Below are positions 44,628 through 54,757 of a stretch of 64,000 bases of DNA, in pieces. A program made the translations under genes and the position numbers. Source of the stretch: Lactarius indigo (Eukaryota; Basidiomycota; Agaricomycetes; Russulales; Russulaceae). The notes under the pieces were generated by a model. That model had not been told where the DNA came from. It ran no database searches and worked only from the letters and a program-made list of their open reading frames with translations. Location: positions 2,046,001-2,110,000 of the forward strand of contig JAFKAC010000008.1 in NCBI GenBank assembly GCA_025766275.1. Reading direction: 5' to 3'. Numbering within the stretch: the first letter of the stretch is position 1; each line of letters opens with the position of its first letter.

Positions 44628-47600
44628 TCATCCGGGGTTTTTGGGGCGCCGGGGGGCGTAAGCAGCACTTGATCGTTGTAGGAACAGGCACAGGTGATAC
44701 TCCAGCACATAGAATATGCGGAGGGGATTGGTGTATTGGTTGAGGTAGAAGTGGAACGAGGAGCGTCTTGCACTGACGTACAAGGGGCAGTGGAGTATTT
44801 GGTGGGTGAATGAGTTAGCCACCTTGCACGCTGGGCAAAGGGAGTCGCTCAGGGGTAGGTCGGGGCGGTGTGATAGGGTGTAGTCGGAGGTGAATGAATG
44901 GAGTGTAGCGAGTTGCATGGCAGTAGCGTGGGCACGGCGTTTAATGTCCACGTAGTCGCTACTGGGCTTTTTGGGGGGTATGGCGGCCAGCCATAGAGGG
45001 TGGTTGCGTCCGTTGGGTGGGCGGGTGGTGTCGATGGAGTGACCGTATGCGCGGGGGGGGTGTGGTTTGGATAGTGTGATGCGCCAGTCCTCGGCCCACG
45101 AGCGGAATGCGGCGCCTTTGAGGTGTTTGCGCACCCAGGTGGTAGAATGGATAGGTCGGGTGGCAGAAGGGGATGGGTGTTGGCATGCCTGTAGTGCTGC
45201 TTTGCGGGCGCGGGTGTCGGGAGCTCTCTTCTGGTCAACCGGCGACCACACAAGGGTTATCCTCGTGTCCCTAGGCTGAGCGAAAAAGGAAGTGAGTGCG
45301 TGGTGCCAGGCGAGCACCTCTTTTTGGTTATCGTAAGAGCGGTAATTAGTAATATGCGTCAGAGCGGACTTGTTGTTGGAGAGTATGTATATGGAGCTCG
45401 GCGCCGCACGTGAATACTCAGCTGCGATAAATTCCGCTGTCTTGGCCAAGCCAAACAGGGCCACATCATTGTCTTCCACCTCCGTACCCATCGCCCAGCT
45501 TCTTGATGTGGGGGGCGCGTTTCCGGACGTGACGTCAATCGCAGCCCCTCCCACGTGTTTGATGTCAAACCGGTGACGGTTCGAGATGGTGCTTGCTAAC
45601 TGGATTATAACCCTACTCGCAGCGGCACAGTTGGCATAAAGCCCGTTGACCATCCGCTTTCGGGACTTGGGGTCCGATTTCCCTTCGCAGTTCACGTAGG
45701 CGCCCCAGTTGGGGACCTCCCAGGGTGCTACGGCTGTGACATCAACCCGCTCAGTTAACAGTGGGTCAACTTTGCTGGCGAGAGCCTCCAAGGCAGTGGG
45801 GCACTGTAGGGCATGTCCAGACCTAGCCCTGATGGTACTGTTGCACACCACCCCTCCATTGCTGGAGTGTGGGCCGTTCTGGACCTCGCCTCCCCACTCT
45901 TCCCCTAGTCGGGTTAGAAGTTGGGAGGTCCGGGGGACACGGAACAGTCTGAGGGAGGAAGTTGCAATCAGTTTTTCCAAATATTGTTTGGCCGGCAGAA
46001 CCCGCACTAGCTCATGCAGAGGGCCACGAGGCGCAGTGCGAAAGGAACCAGAAATGATTTTTACCCCTTCGTTCATTACCATTTGGACTTTCTTGATGAG
46101 TCCAGCTTTGCGTTTCTGAGTCATCCACAGTTGGCATCCATATGACAGGACGGGGAGACATATTGCGTTGAAAAGGAGGCGCCAATTTGCTGAGCTGATT
46201 CCTTTTCGGGTGTTGCCGAGGAGTTGGATGGACTTGATCGACGCCCGTGCTCGGTTACACATAATGTTGACGTGGTTTTCCCAGTTCAGCTTGTAGTTGA
46301 TGAAGAAGCCGAGGTACCGGATGTTGTCGGCCGGGTTAACTGCGTAATACGTGTTGTGGGTGGGGTCGCTGAGGTAGAGCACGTTTGGGGGCGGGGACTT
46401 ATTCCTAGACCATGGTTTGGAGAAGTAGATCAGTTCGGATTTGTCCGGCTCACACTCCAGGTTGGAGCGTCGGAGCCAGTCCTCGCATACTCGGTACCTT
46501 TCCCGGAGGGCGTCATTGACTTCCCCCCAAGTTTGACTGTGTGCGAAAATTAAACCGTCATCCACATACATACCCAGGGTTGTGTTGACGTGTGTGGGGG
46601 CGAGTTTAAGAAGTGTTGACGTGTATATGGCTGATAATATTGGTGAGATCGGCGACCCTTGTGGGGTCCCGATCGGTTGTGGGCGTCTATCGCCAGTGCT
46701 GCCGTTAAAGGACATCTTGACTTGCCGTCCGGTGAGGAACGACTGGACCCATTGATAGATCTGCGGGGGAAAGCCTAGATTGCGTAGTGTTGCTGTTAGG
46801 CGGCCACAATGGACGTGGTCGAAAAAGCCTTTGATGTCGAACAGAAGGGCTGCGCATTTTCGGTCAGTTCTAAAAGCGGACTGTACGTCGTGTACGAGAG
46901 TGAGCCCCGCGTCAATTGTGGACGAGAAAGCCCTGGTGCCGAATTGTGTTGTTGGCATAAGGGAGTATTTGTCGACGCAGAATGTAATGCGTTTGGCGAC
47001 TATCTTCTCCAGTAACTTACTAAGGCATTCTATCAACGAAATGGGGCGGTATGCTTTAGCAAGGAGGTAGTTAGGCTTGTCTGGTTTCGGAATGACTACA
47101 ACTGTCGCCGTTTTCCAGACTTCTGGATGATATTGTGAGGTTAGTATGCGCTGGTATAGTTGTACCACGTGGTCCTCTATCGAGTCCCACGCCATTTTAA
47201 GAATAGTCCACGAGACGCCTGACTCCCCAGGTGCTGACGTGTTGCTGGTTTCTCTCAGGAGCGACTCCGCCTCCCTGTTAGTGATCGGGAAGAACTCCCT
47301 TACGGGAATCGGCGGTGGGTCATCTTCCTGGACAGTTTCGACTTCCCCTAGGTCGTCAACAAAGAACTTTCGGGCTAGGATGGCCCTGATTTCTTCCTGG
47401 GTGAAGTGAAGGGAGCCGTCAGTATCGGTTAGAGCCGGGATGCCTTCCTTTCGCCGGCCATGTCTCCATTTGGCTACTTCCCACAGTGGTGTTGTCCTAA
47501 TGACCTTGTCAAAATACGCCCATTTTTTCTTCTTCGTGAGCGTCTTAAACTCTTTGAGGGCGTGGCGTCTTTCGGGGGAGTCGTGGGTTGTTGCGCACAG

Positions 47601-48623
47601 TGCTGTGAGTTTATCCTTGCAGTCTTGGTCCCACCATGGGTTGCCACGCGCTGACTGCGGGCCTTTGATCTTCATATGCTGGAGACATGATTGCATGATC
47701 GCGTTTTGTATGGCGATGGCGTCATTCGCGATATCTAGTGGATCAATGGAGGCAGTTAGCGGTGGCAGGCGTGACTTGACGTCATCAAGCCACGCCTTGG
47801 TTTGTTCGTCGTTTTGGAAGGTTGGGGAAAACACTTGGCGTGGGGATCGTTTTTCCCCCCTGTGTATACCTTCGATAATCCAGCTAAAGAGGATGCCGGC
47901 GTGATCTGAACCGATTGATGCGTTCCAATCAATGACAGGGGGTGAAAAGGTACCCGCATCAACTGCCGATTCATTGCACCATACCAGGTCGATGGTACTA
48001 GGTCGTTTGGATTCAAGGCCTCGACGGGTGATAGCCTTGGGAGTGCTTGCAAGTTGGAAGGTTTGTGTCGCTGCCCATTGCTCCAGCTTCTTTGAGTTAG
48101 CGGTAGTTGTTAGGCCATGGGGGGACCACTGCGGAGAGTGGAGGTTGAAGTCCCCGACGAGAACTGTGGGTATGAGAGGGTCAATATCAAGTGTTAGTAG
48201 TGACTGTAGTGCGGTAGCGTCCGCGGTGTCGTTGTAGAAGTTTATCAGTCTTATGGTGTGTTTACCAATCCAAATGTCTATCATCATAACCGACGGATGA
48301 TGGCACAGGTCAAGTCTTGGGATGACAACTGCGGGGTGCTTCCGATACTTGGAAGCTGTGCGGCTATATTTGCGTGAATAAATAAGGACTTTCGCCCGTT
48401 TGTTAGAAGAGAAATAGGGGTAGTGTATGTCCCATTTACAGTGACTAGCACCGCCAAGGACGTCTACCCCTGTTTTTGCTTTGTCATTCCACGCAGTACC
48501 GATAGTGTCAAACCACGGTTCTTGGACGCAGATAAAATCTTGGTCGTTGTTGTCTTCAAGGAGGGCGTGCATGGCCGCGTTGCGGCGGCGCATGTTTACT
48601 GACAAAAAGGTTGTGTGATGCAT
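44628..48623 (-). CDS. LINE ORF2: endonuclease, reverse transcriptase, RNase H-like
   Basis: 1331 aa. The apurinic-endonuclease-like domain (about 1-245) has FICVQEPWFD, LVGDFNLHSPQW (near 157) and SDHAGI (near 239). The reverse transcriptase has YRPISLIECLSKLLEK, motif A LLFDIKGFFDHV, motif B GTPQGSPISPILS and motif C MYVDDGL (near 686). An RNase H-like domain spans about 1020-1130 (AAIDVTSG; TAEFIAAE; ILSNNKSAL). The last has Asn where a catalytic Asp is usual, so this activity may be lost. A C-terminal CCHC finger (CPACKVANSFTHQILHC) lies near 1264. The role is nicking genomic DNA and copying the element RNA at the nick. ATG 48623 follows the ORF1 stop by two bases in another frame. Confidence 0.9.
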   Translation of the reverse strand: MHHTTFLSVNMRRRNAAMHALLEDNNDQDFICVQEPWFDTIGTAWNDKAKTGVDVLGGASHCKWDIHYPYFSSNKRAKVLIYSRKYSRTASKYRKHPAVVIPRLDLCHHPSVMMIDIWIGKHTIRLINFYNDTADATALQSLLTLDIDPLIPTVLVGDFNLHSPQWSPHGLTTTANSKKLEQWAATQTFQLASTPKAITRRGLESKRPSTIDLVWCNESAVDAGTFSPPVIDWNASIGSDHAGILFSWIIEGIHRGEKRSPRQVFSPTFQNDEQTKAWLDDVKSRLPPLTASIDPLDIANDAIAIQNAIMQSCLQHMKIKGPQSARGNPWWDQDCKDKLTALCATTHDSPERRHALKEFKTLTKKKKWAYFDKVIRTTPLWEVAKWRHGRRKEGIPALTDTDGSLHFTQEEIRAILARKFFVDDLGEVETVQEDDPPPIPVREFFPITNREAESLLRETSNTSAPGESGVSWTILKMAWDSIEDHVVQLYQRILTSQYHPEVWKTATVVVIPKPDKPNYLLAKAYRPISLIECLSKLLEKIVAKRITFCVDKYSLMPTTQFGTRAFSSTIDAGLTLVHDVQSAFRTDRKCAALLFDIKGFFDHVHCGRLTATLRNLGFPPQIYQWVQSFLTGRQVKMSFNGSTGDRRPQPIGTPQGSPISPILSAIYTSTLLKLAPTHVNTTLGMYVDDGLIFAHSQTWGEVNDALRERYRVCEDWLRRSNLECEPDKSELIYFSKPWSRNKSPPPNVLYLSDPTHNTYYAVNPADNIRYLGFFINYKLNWENHVNIMCNRARASIKSIQLLGNTRKGISSANWRLLFNAICLPVLSYGCQLWMTQKRKAGLIKKVQMVMNEGVKIISGSFRTAPRGPLHELVRVLPAKQYLEKLIATSSLRLFRVPRTSQLLTRLGEEWGGEVQNGPHSSNGGVVCNSTIRARSGHALQCPTALEALASKVDPLLTERVDVTAVAPWEVPNWGAYVNCEGKSDPKSRKRMVNGLYANCAAASRVIIQLASTISNRHRFDIKHVGGAAIDVTSGNAPPTSRSWAMGTEVEDNDVALFGLAKTAEFIAAEYSRAAPSSIYILSNNKSALTHITNYRSYDNQKEVLAWHHALTSFFAQPRDTRITLVWSPVDQKRAPDTRARKAALQACQHPSPSATRPIHSTTWVRKHLKGAAFRSWAEDWRITLSKPHPPRAYGHSIDTTRPPNGRNHPLWLAAIPPKKPSSDYVDIKRRAHATAMQLATLHSFTSDYTLSHRPDLPLSDSLCPACKVANSFTHQILHCPLYVSARRSSFHFYLNQYTNPLRIFYVLEYHLCLFLQRSSAAYAPRRPKNPG

Positions 48624-48625
48624 AT

Positions 48626-51229
48626 TTAAATGACGCTAAAAGGGTTAGCACTGATGTCGTTGAAAGAGTTGAGTACGGTTTGGAGTTCCTTCCATTGGTC
48701 CTGCTGTGACGGGAGGGACATGAAGTATTGGAGGTTGATAATGTTGGCGGTTTGGTCGACTAGGGCAGGTGAAAACACTTGTCCGTTGCCAAATATGGCG
48801 ATGAGGACTTCGATGATCTTAACTTTGATGTCCCATTCCCTCTTTTGCTCTTCGGGAGTGGGGGGAGGGACAAACACGTCTCCCGGTCTCGCGAAGTGTT
48901 GTTCGCACGGGATCGAGTGTAGGATATAGAGGCGTGGGGTGATAGGGGTGGCGTTGTGTTCGTCGCTGTATTGGTCAGCAATACTCTCCATTTCCACCGA
49001 CGGGTCCTTCTCTGGGTGGTGTTGTGATATGTGCGCAGCGATGTCTTCAGTTCTGAGCGGGAATCCATACCGGACTGCCAGTCGTGCTTCAACTCCATCA
49101 ATGCCAACGAACTTACCGTCCCCCTTGCCACCCCATTGAACATCGAGCTGGTTTAGGGCGGCAATTTCTTGTTCAGGTTCCATTGGCGGTATGAGTTTGC
49201 GGAAGGCCATTTGAGTATCTTTGACTGTTGCGAGGTGGTGGTCGAAAAAGATAGGGACTAATTTCCAATCGGGGAGCGTGCCTGCTGGGACGAGGGTCTC
49301 ACCGTATGAGCTGCCAGCCGTGTGGGCCGCCGCCGGAGGAGAGGCTTTCATGATGGGGCGGGCAGGAACTTTTGAAGTCAGTTTTCCCGTGCGTGGTTGC
49401 ACAAGCGAAGGGTCGTATCCCGGAGCGCCCGGGACCGCTTTGTTCACTAATGCCCGTTGCTGGCGCTTCCTTTGATTCTTCGATTTGTGTGATACAGTGG
49501 TGAAACCGGCATTATCATCGTCTACACGTGCCTGGGGCATCTCTCCTGCAGGTGTCTCTGGTGCTGAAGCAGCAGGGACCGGGGGAGCAGGTGCCTTTTC
49601 CTTTCCCTTGGCAGAGGGTTGGGATGGGGCGGCAGGGGTAGCAGACAAAACTGAGGCGAGGGATGGGGGTGCGAAGGATTTTTTCATGGGGCAGTTAGGG
49701 GATCGTGCGTTGTGGTTCCCCTTGCAATTGATGCATGTGAAGCGGCAGTGGCATATGCCAGCGTCACGATGTTGGGAGGATGTGGGGCAGTGGAAAGCGT
49801 GGGTGGAAGGGTGGTGGGAGCCCGCGCATATATGGCAGATAATTGAGTTTCTGGGGACTTGGCATGCGGCAGAGTCAGTCGTGTGTCCAATCTTGTGGCA
49901 TCGTCCACACATTTGTATAGTGGGGTTGTCGCCAGTGATTACAAAGTTGACGGGTTCGTTGAACATGAATATGCCATCGCGTTTGATTTGGAAGGCGATC
50001 TGGCCGTCTTCGTCAACGTATGCGACTTTGACGGTTCCGTGAGGATTCCGTCCAATGTTGTGGGGGTTGCCCTGCCAGAAGGGGGTGATGCAGAAGATGG
50101 CGTCTTTGAACGCTACATTGCGTCTCAGTTCCGTGGTGAGGTCATCGCTGTCAAAGACGACCCCGTCTGGGCTGGTGGTTGGGGTTTTCCGAATCTGTGC
50201 ATATGTCCACCCGTCGTTTGGGATGAGGTTTCCGACTTTAAGTGGGCCCACGAGGGCGTTTCGGAAGGTGTATATGGTTCTGAAAGGGACAGTACCCGCA
50301 ATGCGGTATACGAAGTTATGTGACGCAGAGTTGGTGGACCATCGTCCGTCCAAAAGGACAATAGGTGTTGACGTGAGTCGTTCTATCTCAGAGCGAGCTA
50401 GCCCGACAATGGTGGATGGGGGGGTGGAGTAGAGGGCGGCTTCTAGTTCAGCGTTGTCCGAACCTGGTCCCCAAATGACTGTGACTTCAGTGATATTTGC
50501 TTTGTTGCGGCGCGCCATGGCGTCTCCACTACTTTTCCCGTTATTGTTGCGTCCTGTTGAATTCATAGTGTTCTTAGCCAGGGTGGCGTTAGCGGTTTGT
50601 TGTCGGACTGTCTTCTGAGTGACTATAGACGACCATGATGGGGGAAGGTTCGTTGATGGCGTAGGCCTGGTAGCCTGGTTAACGGGTGGTGGGTTATGTT
50701 TCGGGGGGGTGCTCGTGGCGTGCATAGCGTCCGCAGGGTCATCAACTCGGGCAACATTGCTCAGAGTCTCGTCCATTGCGGCGGCCGGCGTACTCCCGGT
50801 ATTGGCGGGAAGAGGGGCTGCCACCACCTCTTTCCGTTTAGCCGGTTTCAGTCCCACATGTGGTTTGCCGGCGAGGATGGTCTCGATGCGCTGATCCTGC
50901 GCTGAGACCTTCTCTTCCAGGCGGGTGATGGTACCTTGGATGAGGTGCAGCATCTGGACGAGTTCACTGTCTCCGCTGTGGGTAGCGGAGCCGACAGGGA
51001 CCTCAAGTCCAGCGTTGGCTCCAGGCAATGGTACCGGGAAAGGATCCAGTTGGGGTGCAACCGGTGGAAGTTCGTGATCAACTTCTGGGAGTTGTGGTTG
51101 GGTTGGTGCCTGCGGGGCCTCAGTTTCGCGTGTAACCGCGTGCATTGAGGCACCTACACCGCCGTTAGCGTCCAAACGATCAGCTAAGGCGTCAATCGGG
51201 TGATCCTCTATCATGGGGGAAGGTGACAT
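48626..51229 (-). CDS. LINE ORF1: zinc-knuckle RNA-binding protein
   Basis: The open frame extends upstream to 51352. However, the first 26 or so codons lie in or beyond the target-site duplication, so the first in-element ATG (51229, about 867 aa) is used here. The N-terminal half is Pro/Ser/Thr-rich with a short helical segment (LVQMLHLIQGTITRLEEKVS). The middle holds three Cys/His knuckles: CGRCHKIGHTTDSAAC, CHICAGSHHPSTHAFHC and CINCKGNHNARSPNC. A Pro/Ala-rich region and a helical C-terminus follow. The role is element RNA binding in the ribonucleoprotein particle. The ORF ends in TAA two bases before the ORF2 ATG (TAAATATG), which suits termination-reinitiation. Confidence 0.85.
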   Translation of the reverse strand: MSPSPMIEDHPIDALADRLDANGGVGASMHAVTRETEAPQAPTQPQLPEVDHELPPVAPQLDPFPVPLPGANAGLEVPVGSATHSGDSELVQMLHLIQGTITRLEEKVSAQDQRIETILAGKPHVGLKPAKRKEVVAAPLPANTGSTPAAAMDETLSNVARVDDPADAMHATSTPPKHNPPPVNQATRPTPSTNLPPSWSSIVTQKTVRQQTANATLAKNTMNSTGRNNNGKSSGDAMARRNKANITEVTVIWGPGSDNAELEAALYSTPPSTIVGLARSEIERLTSTPIVLLDGRWSTNSASHNFVYRIAGTVPFRTIYTFRNALVGPLKVGNLIPNDGWTYAQIRKTPTTSPDGVVFDSDDLTTELRRNVAFKDAIFCITPFWQGNPHNIGRNPHGTVKVAYVDEDGQIAFQIKRDGIFMFNEPVNFVITGDNPTIQMCGRCHKIGHTTDSAACQVPRNSIICHICAGSHHPSTHAFHCPTSSQHRDAGICHCRFTCINCKGNHNARSPNCPMKKSFAPPSLASVLSATPAAPSQPSAKGKEKAPAPPVPAASAPETPAGEMPQARVDDDNAGFTTVSHKSKNQRKRQQRALVNKAVPGAPGYDPSLVQPRTGKLTSKVPARPIMKASPPAAAHTAGSSYGETLVPAGTLPDWKLVPIFFDHHLATVKDTQMAFRKLIPPMEPEQEIAALNQLDVQWGGKGDGKFVGIDGVEARLAVRYGFPLRTEDIAAHISQHHPEKDPSVEMESIADQYSDEHNATPITPRLYILHSIPCEQHFARPGDVFVPPPTPEEQKREWDIKVKIIEVLIAIFGNGQVFSPALVDQTANIINLQYFMSLPSQQDQWKELQTVLNSFNDISANPFSVI

Positions 51230-51275
51230 GGGTGAGCTGTTGGGCAGAGGGGACGGTGGGATCGGGATTGGGAAG

Positions 51276-51289
51276 CACACGCCTGGTTT
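51276..51289. repeat. LINE target-site duplication, 5' copy
   Basis: CACACGCCTGGTTT is identical to 44293-44306. It fixes the 5' end of the LINE at 51275, inside what otherwise appears to be the start of ORF1. Confidence 0.8.
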
Positions 51290-51549
51290 GTCTGTGTCTT
51301 GTGCTCTTAAAAATAGATTGACATACTGATCGTGGGAAGATATTTTTCTCATTATGGTGTACTTCGTGTACAGGATGTGGCTCTGATAAACGGCTGTGCT
51401 GCGGACACTGTCGAGAATAAACTCAGGATTTCCACAAAGTCGACATAACCCCCGAACTTAGCGGAAGCACTGCCGACTTGAAATGTGCGCTCCTGATAGG
51501 ATCATTCTTTCTGACCGTCCGTCATCGCCTTCCTATTTTTGCCGGCTCC

Positions 51550-51594
51550 ATGACGGGCGCCTTCAGTTTATCAACTGCGCTGCGGGTTGGGTAA
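51550..51594 (+). promoter_or_regulatory. Upstream ORF in the leader of copy D
   Basis: ATGACGGGC opens a 14-codon frame ending in TAA, 123 bp before the main ATG; its position is equivalent to the uATG of copy B. Confidence 0.4.
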
Positions 51595-51672
51595 TCGAGC
51601 GTTCCCATTGTTCTCCTTTTCTTCTTTTCCATCGCTGTCGATTCTTATTCTCTGTCTTGACTTTTATCTGCC

Positions 51673-53779
51673 ATGCCCGCATTAATCCCTGTGGACAACA
51701 CTCGTGGAGCAATGCTCATCGGCGCCGTCCTCTCGTCCATGTGCGTATATCACTATCCGTAATACACTATCGCCGGACCGGATCGAGCCTGATCGAGCAT
51801 CTAGTATCTATGGTGTTACATGGTTGCAAGTCTATTCCTACTATAGTGGTCACTGCTCCAGGGATCAGTGGCCTCTGAAATCCTTTGTGAGTGCCTCTAC
51901 ATGCGGCGTCCCATATTCGGGGTCTTTATGAAGCCTTTGCAGGTTGCTTTTCTTATGTATACATTTCGAAAGTCTCGCTATCGAATCCGTGAAGGTGACA
52001 TCATCGTCGACTAGGCTCGTTGACACGGTCAACCTAATTTCATGTATTCATACGACTTATCAATTCGGCGTCACGTATTTTGGAGATTATCGAACTCTCT
52101 TAATCGACTCATGGTAAGCCGCTCGAAAGTACTGTCACCGTGCTGGTTGATGTTTACATGCGTCTTCTAGGGGTCAATCCGTACGTCTACCATAACACGC
52201 AGCTCGTCCTGAGACTTACAAAAATTTAAAGGCCATATCTTTATCTTCAAGTGCGCAAGCCTGTTATGACCAATTTTGTCCGCAATTCTTATGCTTACTA
52301 CGTAATCAGTTGTTTTGGCAGTTTCTGTACAGCAGTACGTTTTCGTGGGTGGTCTGTGAAGCGACTCTTACTGAAATGGACGTAGCTTCTACGCGTATAG
52401 GATCTATCGTTGTCAGTTACTCGTGTTTTTCTTTTTTGTGGGACTTAATTTGTTTCAGTGAGCGGGGGTTCTCCATACCTGCCAGCAGCGATCGTACGTC
52501 CACGCAACTTATTGACGCTGGCACCCACTCACACGAGCAGTCTGTTACTTCATTGACAGGATTTAGTGAGTTCCTCCATAGTAGCATTCCTCCCAACTTT
52601 CAACTCATTTTCAACCGACTTTGGTAAGGTCTTGGGATAGGTATGTTTCTCCCTTCCGTTCCTTTATTTGTGGGTCGCTAAGGCATCACGACCGTCTTTA
52701 GTGTACAGCGCAGAAGTGTCAGTCGTAGTTACACTTGTTCTTTCCTTGTTTTTTTCTCATTGGTTCTGCTTACAGTCTGATGCACATACACGACCCGCAC
52801 CCAGGAAGCTTTGAGGCACGTTTTCTCCTCGTCTAATGACGTGGGCTACGGCCATTAATTGCCGTTCATACCAGAGGTTTTTTATTGCTACATTGGCCCC
52901 CGGGGTCCCTTGCGACATTCTCATTAATGCTGGCATGGTATATTACCTCTTGAGTAACCGCAGTCAAATCCGGAGGTACGTTGTCCCCGCACATTGAAAA
53001 AATCCTAACCTCCTGTTTATACTGGCTCTCTCTAGAACGAACAACGTGTTGAACCTTCTCGCAATTTATTCTATCAATTGCGGCACACTTCACTTGTGAG
53101 CCAGTGAGTCGATCGGTGTCAACTCGTTTTCTGACAATGGCGCTGTTCTGCAGAGTGTTTTCTGTCGTTTGCCTCACCTTGGTATTGTTCATCTTTACCC
53201 CCTGTGTCATCTGGTCAAATATTGACTCCCTGAACGAAGTTCGCCAAGTATCCAGATACGCTCATATACACCCCGACCCTTTTCATCATGTTTCGGCTCG
53301 CTTTCTGCGCGTTCATGGCCATGCATCAGGAAAACAAAACGTTACTAGGAGCACTAGCCGTGACTAGTGCTGACTAGTGACACCCAAATATGGTAGGAGC
53401 TAGTTCCCCTAGTCACGGCTAGTCATATTTTGTTTTGCTGATGTGTGCGCCTTCTTTGTTTGTTATCCCTTTTCAATCTTCCTGATTTATGATATAATAT
53501 CCTAGCCTGAACTCACGAGATCACCTCCGTGAGACCCTCGACGGACCGGAAGGTGTTGTTTCCGTGCTCACCCAGCTCAAGGTACGCACGGGTACCATAG
53601 CCCCGTGTGGCGCGCAAGATTCGGCGGGAGCAAGCGCCAACACGGTAGTCCCGAAGAGTCTTCCAATAGCTTTTGCTTCCTCCGACACATCTCTCAGAGA
53701 CTCGGACAGCGTGATAGCTTTCGACAGAGAAAGGTATCCGGTGCCCCCTGTCATGCGACTCGGATTATGTTCGAACTAG
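51673..53779 (+). CDS. DUF6534-type membrane protein, copy D, with MITE at a splice site
   Basis: The same exon order as copy B: VDNTRGAMLIGAVLSS; YGVTWLQVYSYYSG; WPLKSF; micro-exon GTTGCTTTTCTTAT; LVDTVNLI; INCG; VFSVVCLTLVLFIFTPC; LNSRDHLRETLDGPEG. The tail is SANTVVPKSLPIAFASSDTS to VIAFDRERYPVPPVMRLG. A 120-bp MITE sits exactly at the last exon-intron boundary, after ATGGCCATG. Read straight through, the MITE puts a TAG in frame. The base order AT-GTGTGCG at its right end recreates a donor, so alternative splicing might add MITE-encoded residues, but these include the stop. It may be a truncated or regulated allele. Confidence 0.6.
53324..53443. mobile_element. MITE of about 120 bp, copy 2, in DUF6534 copy D
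   Basis: Ends CATCAGGAAAACAAAA and TTTTGTTTTGCTGATG are imperfect inverted repeats. Internal inverted copies of GCCGTGACTAG / CTAGTCACGGC allow a hairpin. Paralogues B, C and E lack it, so the insertion point is exact. It is the reverse complement of the copy at 40167-40287. Confidence 0.85.
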
Positions 53780-54757
53780 AGTAGAGAAGAGTAACATACA
53801 AACACGCAGGAGAAAGTCATGGCGACGAGTGACTACATTTCAACGGTTCACTTTCGAACCCAACTATTTCTACATTACAAGTAACTACAGGTAAATCTGT
53901 GTAACTGACATGGAGAACTAGCGTCATTTTTACCATAATCATACTACTCAGACGTGTCGAGTTTGTGAAATAGTAAGCGAGACACAGGCCGAGTCGAAGT
54001 TCTTTGACGCCTTTTGCCTTTGCACACTTCTTCAGCACGTGTTCGACCTTATCCGACATCATTCATCAGACCATGGGAGTCATGGGGAAATACGAACCTT
54101 GAAGTGAATCCGCTTCGACTATTGGTGCGCAGGCCAAAACCGGGTGATCTCACTAATCCGGCTTGTACTTCTCACAGACATCTATCACGACCTTTGCGAT
54201 TCCAGCGACCTTGCGCTTCGCCATTTCACACTCTTCCTTGCGTTGTTCGCTCACTGGTAAGACAGTTGTCAGAACGGGTAATTATTTGAGGATCCGGAAT
54301 TATATGTAGGACTTGCATCCCGTGTAGTGAGCGCTCGGAGTAATATCCCAACGACGGGAGCGAATAGGGCGAACCGGGCGATGCATTATACCAAGTATTA
54401 GACATCGGTTTCCGAAGTACTTCCCACCTTGAGGGCAAGCAGACAGAGAGGTTTGCACTCCGAGTCACCGCAAGACGATTCACCACAAGCATTGGACGCA
54501 AATTGGAGGTCCCGATCTGATCAGACAGGGAGTAGTCACGTGGTAAGGTTAGTTTCACTTGACGCTTGGCTTCGAGCTTCATTCCCACTGGCAGGGCTAA
54601 CTCCGCGCTTGGCGATAGCCTTTCCAGTGCGTCATCCACCCCTTCACCTCCAGCTGCTTCTACCCTATGAACGCCCCACATGACGCTGATCCAGCCTTGA
54701 CGCCCTCTCCCATGTAGGACTCAGGGTCGTAAGAACCCAAAATACCCAAGTGTTACT
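53780..54757. other. Flank of copy D, then unassigned sequence
   Basis: 53890-54170 repeats array-flank blocks also present at 42700-42960. The rest (54200-54757) has no recognised gene. A 151-codon minus frame at 54226-54681 lacks family features. Confidence 0.4.

Larger units (their letters stand above)
44304..51275 (-). mobile_element. LINE-type non-LTR retrotransposon
   Basis: A minus-strand element of about 7.0 kb with two ORFs, a 3' UTR of about 320 bp and a 23-nt poly-A tail (T-run 44304-44326). Matching 14-bp direct repeats lie at both ends. An endonuclease, reverse transcriptase and RNase H-like order in ORF2 places it among the fungal LINEs with an RNase H domain (Tad1/I-like, not resolved further). 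Both ORFs are open, so the insertion may be recent. It separates DUF6534 copies C and D. Confidence 0.9.

Noticed and set aside
46224..48237. Plus-strand frames across the LINE
   Set aside because: Antisense shadows of ORF2, which has clear domain motifs.
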